Below, piece by piece: positions 6,459-10,390 of a stretch of 10,390 bases of DNA (position 1 is its first letter; every line of letters starts with the position of its first letter). The DNA comes from a bacterium (GTDB taxonomy: Bacteria > Bacteroidota > Bacteroidia > Cytophagales > Thermonemataceae): positions 1 to 10,390 of the forward strand of contig JANYGM010000007.1 of NCBI GenBank assembly GCA_025362415.1, in the 5' to 3' direction. Below the pieces are notes generated by a model that was not told the origin of the DNA, did no database searches, and worked only from the letters and a program-made list of their open reading frames with translations. A program made the position numbers and the translations under genes.

Positions 6459-7286
6459 ATGCTTGGAAATTTAGATAATGGTGTTATTTTCAAAAAAGCC
6501 TTTACCAATTTAGTGGTTTTTAAGGCTTTTGTGCGTGATATTTTGGGTATTGATGTTGATGTTGAGGTGATTGAAACGGAAAAGAAATTCTCCCCAAAAA
6601 TTGGATATATTGATTTTGAATTAGATATTTATGCAGAATCAAAAGACAAAAAAATTGCCATAGAAATACAAAAAGTAGAATATGACCAACATTTTGATAG
6701 ATTTTTGCATTATTTTTTGATGCTCATTGCAGAACAACAAAAATCAGCCAAACAATACGAAATCAGTCAAACTGTTTATGTTATTGTCGTTTTGACTGCG
6801 CCATACACTATTTCTGAAAAAAATGGGAAGCCTATTTTAGATGAATTTTTGCTATTGGATTTTAATATGCAAAATATTGATGGCGAAATTAGAGATTTAT
6901 ATGGACATCAGTTTGTATGTCTCAATCCAAACCACCCCAATCAAAACACGCCACAAAAAATTAGAGATTGGTTAGATTTAATTTATCAGTCTATTCATAA
7001 CCCTGAAAGACCAGCACTTAATACTGAAAATGAAGGCATCAGAAAAGCAATAGAACTTATTGATTATGAGAATTTTACAAATGAAGAGCGTACTGCATCA
7101 AAAAATAAAGAGGCAAATAGAACAATTGTAGCTACTTATAAAAATATTAGAAATATTGAAATTGCTAAAGAAGGCATTAAAAAAGGTTATCCTAATGAAA
7201 TTATTGCAGATTTGACTAGCTTATCAATAGAATTTATTGAAAACCTAAAAGAAGAAATCAGAAATACAAAAGATGAACTTTTGTAA
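6459..7286 (+). CDS. Rpn-like PD-(D/E)XK nuclease family protein, complete
   Basis: The complete 275-residue protein has an N-terminal nuclease domain (about 1-180) with D56, E69 and Q71 as the D-x12-ExQ site, preceded by the typical opening LDNGVIFKKAF and FVRDILG. The middle has VVLTAPYTISEKNGKP and LYGHQFVCLNPNHP blocks. The C-terminal helical part holds AKEGIKKGYPNEIIADLTSLSIEFIENLK (described by positions 236-264), an HTH-like segment usual in this family. Such proteins are often labelled transposases, but the characterised Rpn proteins are recombination-promoting DNases, and some related systems are used in phage defence. It lies 15 nt after the ADP-ribosylglycohydrolase and 39 nt before cobT on the same strand, with no terminal inverted repeats. 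A close paralogue lies in inverted orientation at 1-499. The domain call is sure; the role is not. Confidence 0.9.
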   Translation: MLGNLDNGVIFKKAFTNLVVFKAFVRDILGIDVDVEVIETEKKFSPKIGYIDFELDIYAESKDKKIAIEIQKVEYDQHFDRFLHYFLMLIAEQQKSAKQYEISQTVYVIVVLTAPYTISEKNGKPILDEFLLLDFNMQNIDGEIRDLYGHQFVCLNPNHPNQNTPQKIRDWLDLIYQSIHNPERPALNTENEGIRKAIELIDYENFTNEERTASKNKEANRTIVATYKNIRNIEIAKEGIKKGYPNEIIADLTSLSIEFIENLKEEIRNTKDELL

Positions 7287-7325
7287 TAAAATTGTTAAAC
7301 TAAAAAAGAAAAACTCCCTCTAAAA

Positions 7326-8381
7326 ATGCCCAATTTCTCAATAGAAATGCCTAATAAAAGCCTTGCAAAGGATATTCAGTTTAATATTGACCACAAAACC
7401 AAACCGCTTGGCTCTCTTGGTCGTTTGGAGGAAATAGCCCTACAAATTGCGCTTATTCAACAAACGCAAAGCCCAAAACTCAATAATCCTCATTTGGTAG
7501 TGTTTGCAGGCGACCACGGCATTGCAGGTGCAGGCGTAAACGCTGGTGTGAGTGCTTTTCCACAAGAAGTTACGTATCAAATGGTGCTTAATTTTCTCAA
7601 CGGAGGAGCTGCAATCAATGTTTTTGCCAAACAAAATAATATAAATTTAATAGTGGTTGATGCAGGCGTAAATTATGATTTTGCCAAACACGAAAATCTC
7701 ATCAATGCAAAAATAGCAAAACAGACGGCTAACTATCTCACTAGCAAGGCAATAACGGAAGAGCAATTAGAACATTGTCTTACGCAAGGAGCGCAAATAG
7801 TAGCGGATATTCACGCAAAAGGTTGTAATGTTATTGGTTTTGGTGAAATGGGTATTGCAAACACGTCTTCTGCAAGCCTTTTGATGAGTATTTGTTGCAA
7901 ATCTTTGATAGAAAACTGCGTTGGAAGAGGTACAGGGCTATCTGATGAGCAACTTAATCAAAAAATAGAAACGCTTAGAAAAGCTATTTTACACCATAAT
8001 TTGGATAATGAAACGGTTACTTTGGAGGAAATGCTGATGGCTTTTGGGGGATTTGAGATAGCTATGATGTGTGGTGCAATGCTCAAAGCGGCAGAACTCA
8101 AAATGGTGGTTTTGGTTGATGGTTTTATTGCGACTTCTGCGTTTTTGGTGACGAATCATAAAGAGCCATTAGTGAAAGAATACGCTATTTTTACGCATCA
8201 GTCAGACGAGCAAGGGCATAAAAAAATGCTGGATTTTTTAAAAGTAAAACCTATTCTAAACCTTAATATGCGACTAGGAGAGGGGACAGGTTGTGCCGTT
8301 GCTTACCCAATTATCAATGCTGCAGCTAATTTTTTGACAGAAATGGCGAGTTTTGGGAGTGCAAATGTTAGTGAAAAATAA
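7326..8381 (+). CDS. cobT: Nicotinate-nucleotide--dimethylbenzimidazole phosphoribosyltransferase
   Basis: CobT moves the phosphoribosyl group of nicotinate mononucleotide onto 5,6-dimethylbenzimidazole (or a related base), giving alpha-ribazole phosphate for the lower ligand of cobalamin. The 351-residue protein matches the family throughout: KTKPLGSLGRLEEIA (24-38), VVFAGDHGIAGAGVNAGVSA (58-77) leading into FPQEVTYQM, GFGEMGIANTSSAS (171-184), GRGTGLSD (200-207), LVDGFIATSA (263-272), and LGEGTG (317-322). E319 in that last block corresponds to the catalytic glutamate (E317) of the Salmonella enzyme. Length is normal. No other cobalamin gene is in the window, and the 39-nt upstream gap is too short for a cobalamin riboswitch, so expression probably depends on readthrough from the Rpn-like gene. 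An in-frame Met at residue 8 is a possible alternative start. A strong terminator follows at 8466-8500. Confidence 0.96.
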   Translation: MPNFSIEMPNKSLAKDIQFNIDHKTKPLGSLGRLEEIALQIALIQQTQSPKLNNPHLVVFAGDHGIAGAGVNAGVSAFPQEVTYQMVLNFLNGGAAINVFAKQNNINLIVVDAGVNYDFAKHENLINAKIAKQTANYLTSKAITEEQLEHCLTQGAQIVADIHAKGCNVIGFGEMGIANTSSASLLMSICCKSLIENCVGRGTGLSDEQLNQKIETLRKAILHHNLDNETVTLEEMLMAFGGFEIAMMCGAMLKAAELKMVVLVDGFIATSAFLVTNHKEPLVKEYAIFTHQSDEQGHKKMLDFLKVKPILNLNMRLGEGTGCAVAYPIINAAANFLTEMASFGSANVSEK

Positions 8382-8392
8382 TTGATTATTAT

Positions 8393-8448
8393 TTGCCACA
8401 GATACACAGATAAAATACATATTATATTCATCTGGGCATCTGTGGCAA
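8393..8448. repeat. Imperfect inverted repeat with TTGCCACAGAT arms
   Basis: The left arm TTGCCACAGAT-aca-CAGAT (8393-8411) pairs with the right arm ATCTG-ggc-ATCTGTGGCAA (8430-8448): 11 bp plus 5 bp separated by a 3-nt internal loop, with an 18-nt AT-rich apical loop. It starts 12 nt after the cobT stop. From memory, the CCACAGATnnACACAGAT-type sequence resembles intergenic repeats seen in many unrelated bacteria, so this may be a dispersed repeat. It has no T-run directly after it, so it is not by itself a clear terminator. Confidence 0.75.
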
Positions 8449-8465
8449 TAAAAATAGCTCAAAAT

Positions 8466-8500
8466 AAAAACGTGTTAGAAATTTATCTAACACGTTTTTT
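8466..8500. terminator. Strong, probably bidirectional intrinsic terminator after cobT
   Basis: A perfect 14-bp stem (8466-8479 with 8486-8499, core AACGTGTTAGA / TCTAACACGTT) has a 6-nt loop. On the plus strand it runs straight into a T-run ending at 8500. The minus-strand reading also gives stem plus T-rich tail, because the left arm starts in an A-run (8456-8470). It can therefore end both the cobT operon and the converging adhesin transcript. Confidence 0.88.
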
Positions 8501-8517
8501 GTTATCCTAATCTTTCA

Positions 8518-8544
8518 TCAATAAAGGTAATCAGTCTTTATTGA
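8518..8544. repeat. Short hairpin TCAATAAAG / CTTTATTGA
   Basis: A perfect 9-bp inverted repeat (8518-8526 with 8536-8544) has a 9-nt loop and lies in the convergent spacer. It is AT-rich and lacks a clean T-run, so its role is open; it might assist termination. Confidence 0.55.
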
Positions 8545-8556
8545 TATTTGTCCTTT

Positions 8557-8629
8557 AGCCCCCTAACCCCCGAAGGGGGAATAAAGACAACAAAAACTGC
8601 ACTGTTCCCCCTTTGGGGGTTAGGGGGCT
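8557..8629. repeat. GC-rich 25-nt inverted repeat with plus-strand T-tail
   Basis: The left arm (8557-8581) and right arm (8605-8629) are inverted copies with one mismatch (CGAAG against CAAAG in the middle), separated by 23 nt. Each arm can also fold alone, as CCCCC-gaa-GGGGG or CCCCC-ttt-GGGGG. The element stands out as C/G-homopolymeric in an AT-rich genome. On the plus strand the right arm is followed by a seven-T run (8631-8637), giving a terminator shape. The adhesin stop codon (complement of 8636-8638) is 6 nt away. Similar CCCCCTAACCCCC elements recur between genes in Bacteroidota as far as I recall; copy number here cannot be judged from one window. Confidence 0.85.
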
Positions 8630-8635
8630 GTTTTT

Positions 8636-10390
8636 TTATTGTTTAGCCAATCTTTTAATTATTCTACCTTTTGAAGTTTCTACTTCCATTAAATAAATAC
8701 CATTTGCGAAATTTCTCAAAGAAATTACCATCAAATTAGAATTATTTTCAGATGCAAAAACTTGTTTTCCTTGCGCATCATATACACGTACAAGAGATTT
8801 TGTCATATTGATGTTTCCAAAATCAACATTAAAATCACCACTAGAAGGGTTTGGAGATACTTTTACTTGATTATCCAAAGAATTATCTAGTGCTGTAGCA
8901 GGGTTTTGGGTAGTACCTGCATTCACGGCAAATGTATAAGTAGCTGTACTTGTACAACCATTTGCATCAGTAGCACGCACCGTAAAAGTACCAGTACTAG
9001 CCGTTGTTGGATTTCCTTGTATTATTCCACTAGCCATATTTACGCCTGCAGGCAATGCTCCTGCACTTATAGCATAGGTATAAGGTGCAACACCATTATT
9101 GGCAGATAAATTAATATTTGTAATAGCCGTTCCAACAGTATAAGTTAAAGCAGAACCAGCAGGAGTTACATTTATAGTAGGACAAACAACTGCAAATGTA
9201 TAGTTTTGCGTAGCGAAACAAGCAGCCGAAGTTTGTGCCCTTACAGTATAAGTAGCTGATACAACGAGTACACTAGGTGTACCAGAAATAGCCCCAGTAG
9301 TTGTACTGATACTAAGACCAGCAGGCAAAGCAGGTGTTACAGAATAAGCAAGTATTCCTGTACTAGCTGTAGCACTACCATTTAAACTATAAGCTGTTCC
9401 AATTATTGCATTTGGTGAGATAACTGTCGTATTCGTAAATGTGATAGTAGGACAAACAACTGCAAATGTATAACCTTGTGTAAGACTACAAGTACCTTGT
9501 GTCGCTGTTACGGTATAAGTAGCTGATGTAACAGGTGTAGTAGGTGTACCAGAAATAGCCCCAGTAGTTGTACTGATACTAAGACCAGCAGGCAAAGCAG
9601 GCGTTACGGAATAAGCAAGTGTTCCCACACTAGCTGTAGCACTACCATTTAAGTTGTAAGCCGTTCCAACTGTTGCATTTGGCGAGATAACTGTCGTATT
9701 TGCAAACGTGATAGTAGGACAAACAACTGCAAATGTATAACCTTGTGTAAGACTACAAGTACCTTGTGTCGCTGTTACGGTATAAGTAGCTGATGTAACA
9801 GGTGCAGTAGGTGTACCAGAGATAGCACCAGTAGCATTAGCAATACTAAGACCAGCAGGCAAAGCAGGAGAAACAGTATAAAGAACACTTTGGGTATTAC
9901 CTGTAACACCTGCATTTAAACTATAAGCACTACCAACTGTTCCTCCACTAGCAGTTGTAACACCAAAAACAAGAGTAGGACAAGCCACTGCAATAGAATA
10001 CACTTTGGTTTGTGTACAACCAGCACCATTTGTAAGGCTTACTGTAAAATTAGCTATACCAGCTACGGTAGGTGTACCAGAAATAATCCCAGTAAGACCA
10101 GCAAGAGATAAACCAGCAGGCAAAGTTCCTGCACTCACAGACCAAGCAGGTGTACCAGGAAGACCTGTTTGTGTTAGAGTTTGAGAGTAAGCACTGCCAA
10201 CAGTACCATTAGCAAGTGTAATAGGATTTATAATAATAGTAGGGCAACCAACTGCAAACGTATAATTTTGGGTAGCAAAACAAGTGGCAGAAGTTTGCGC
10301 CCTTACAGTGTAAGTTGCTGATACAACAGGTACAGTGGGTGTACCAGAAATAACTCCAGTAGTTGTACTGATACTAAGACCAGCAGGCAA
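8636..10390 (-). CDS. Large cell-surface protein with Ig-like repeats and T9SS type A sorting domain, partial (N-terminus beyond right edge)
   Basis: The frame is open to the right edge; the first codon in the window is an internal TTG (Leu), so the 584 residues are the C-terminal part of a larger protein. Residues 1-490 are modules of 87-90 residues resembling putative-Ig (He_PIG) domains, each with ALPAGLSISTTTGAISGTP followed by a TYTV strand and closing on a YTFAV-x-CPT strand; CPT recurs at 49, 137, 224, 313 and 403. A short linker (491-507) leads to a Por secretion C-terminal domain (508-584) with VSPNPSSGDF, VRVYDAQGKQV, LRNFANGIYLMEV and a basic end IIKRLAKQ. Such domains direct export through the type IX system, with removal of the domain and anchoring or release at the surface. 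A role in adhesion or matrix is likely but inferred. Residue numbers count from the window edge. Confidence 0.9.
   Translation of the reverse strand: MPAGLSISTTTGVISGTPTVPVVSATYTVRAQTSATCFATQNYTFAVGCPTIIINPITLANGTVGSAYSQTLTQTGLPGTPAWSVSAGTLPAGLSLAGLTGIISGTPTVAGIANFTVSLTNGAGCTQTKVYSIAVACPTLVFGVTTASGGTVGSAYSLNAGVTGNTQSVLYTVSPALPAGLSIANATGAISGTPTAPVTSATYTVTATQGTCSLTQGYTFAVVCPTITFANTTVISPNATVGTAYNLNGSATASVGTLAYSVTPALPAGLSISTTTGAISGTPTTPVTSATYTVTATQGTCSLTQGYTFAVVCPTITFTNTTVISPNAIIGTAYSLNGSATASTGILAYSVTPALPAGLSISTTTGAISGTPSVLVVSATYTVRAQTSAACFATQNYTFAVVCPTINVTPAGSALTYTVGTAITNINLSANNGVAPYTYAISAGALPAGVNMASGIIQGNPTTASTGTFTVRATDANGCTSTATYTFAVNAGTTQNPATALDNSLDNQVKVSPNPSSGDFNVDFGNINMTKSLVRVYDAQGKQVFASENNSNLMVISLRNFANGIYLMEVETSKGRIIKRLAKQ
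8921..10390 (-). repeat. Tandem coding repeat of about 264-270 nt (Ig-like modules)
   Basis: Five complete modules and a partial one lie at about 10390-10238 (partial), 10237-9974, 9973-9713, 9712-9446, 9445-9176 and 9175-8921. Identity is high in places: 9441-9537 and 9708-9804 are identical over 97 nt at an offset of 267 nt. The last module before the sorting domain (9175-8921) is the most diverged. Confidence 0.85.

Noticed and set aside
6459..7286. Calling the Rpn-like genes an insertion sequence
   Set aside because: Despite the 'transposase' label often used for the family, there are no terminal inverted repeats or target duplications, and similarity between copies begins at the ATG.
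7287..7325. Cobalamin riboswitch upstream of cobT
   Set aside because: The gap is only 39 nt, far shorter than the element, and no B12-box-like sequence was seen.
8906..9109. A Ser/Thr/Cys-rich plus-strand frame opposite the adhesin
   Set aside because: Its composition is the reverse complement of the Ala/Thr/Val-rich repeats; no start signal or domain is present.
10388..10390. A start codon for the adhesin at the right edge
   Set aside because: The codon is TTG in the middle of the repeated LPAGLSIS motif and encodes Leu; the gene continues beyond the window.

Overview
The window is about 10.4 kb of AT-rich chromosome from a member of the Bacteroidota, perhaps a Cytophagales-like genus. 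Three things support this: a Bacteroidota-type promoter (TTTG / TAnnTTTG) upstream of position 3489, little sign of Shine-Dalgarno sequences, and a large surface protein ending in a type IX secretion (Por) sorting domain. The closer placement is a guess from gene style, not a search result.

Left block, all on the minus strand (1-4644). Reading leftwards from 4644: a secreted TraB/GumN-family protein, then a heptamer repeat and a promoter, then a compact three-gene unit. That unit holds a small PD-(D/E)XK nuclease-like protein of unknown function (3489-2887), a RhuM-Fic fusion (2875-1907) and a membrane-anchored metallophosphoesterase (1888-542), with gaps of 11 and 18 nt. A second heptamer repeat and a partial Rpn-like PD-(D/E)XK gene (499 to beyond the left edge) follow.

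Middle block, all on the plus strand (4917-8381). After a divergent intergenic region with an inverted heptamer repeat come a DinB-like protein, an ADP-ribosylglycohydrolase, a full-length Rpn-like gene and cobT (nicotinate-nucleotide:DMB phosphoribosyltransferase). The gaps are 27, 15 and 39 nt, so one transcript is likely, ending at a strong intrinsic terminator (8466-8500). The two Rpn-like genes are close paralogues in inverted orientation, with their start codons about 6 kb apart.

Right block (8382-10390). The convergent spacer carries four successive hairpins, two of which look like members of dispersed repeat families. Beyond it, on the minus strand, is the C-terminal 584 residues of a large repetitive adhesin: roughly 88-residue Ig-like (He_PIG-type) modules, each with a C-x11-C pair, and a T9SS type A sorting domain.

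The best candidate for something undescribed is the nuclease-like / RhuM-Fic / phosphoesterase unit, lying between two diverged Rpn copies and near an ADP-ribosylglycohydrolase. The gene calls are well supported; joint function is inference. The second is a family of phased ATTnnTA heptamer arrays in several intergenic regions, two of which overlap the stop codon of the adjoining gene. No tRNA, rRNA, CRISPR or classical insertion sequence was seen, and no gene-free stretch exceeds 300 bases.
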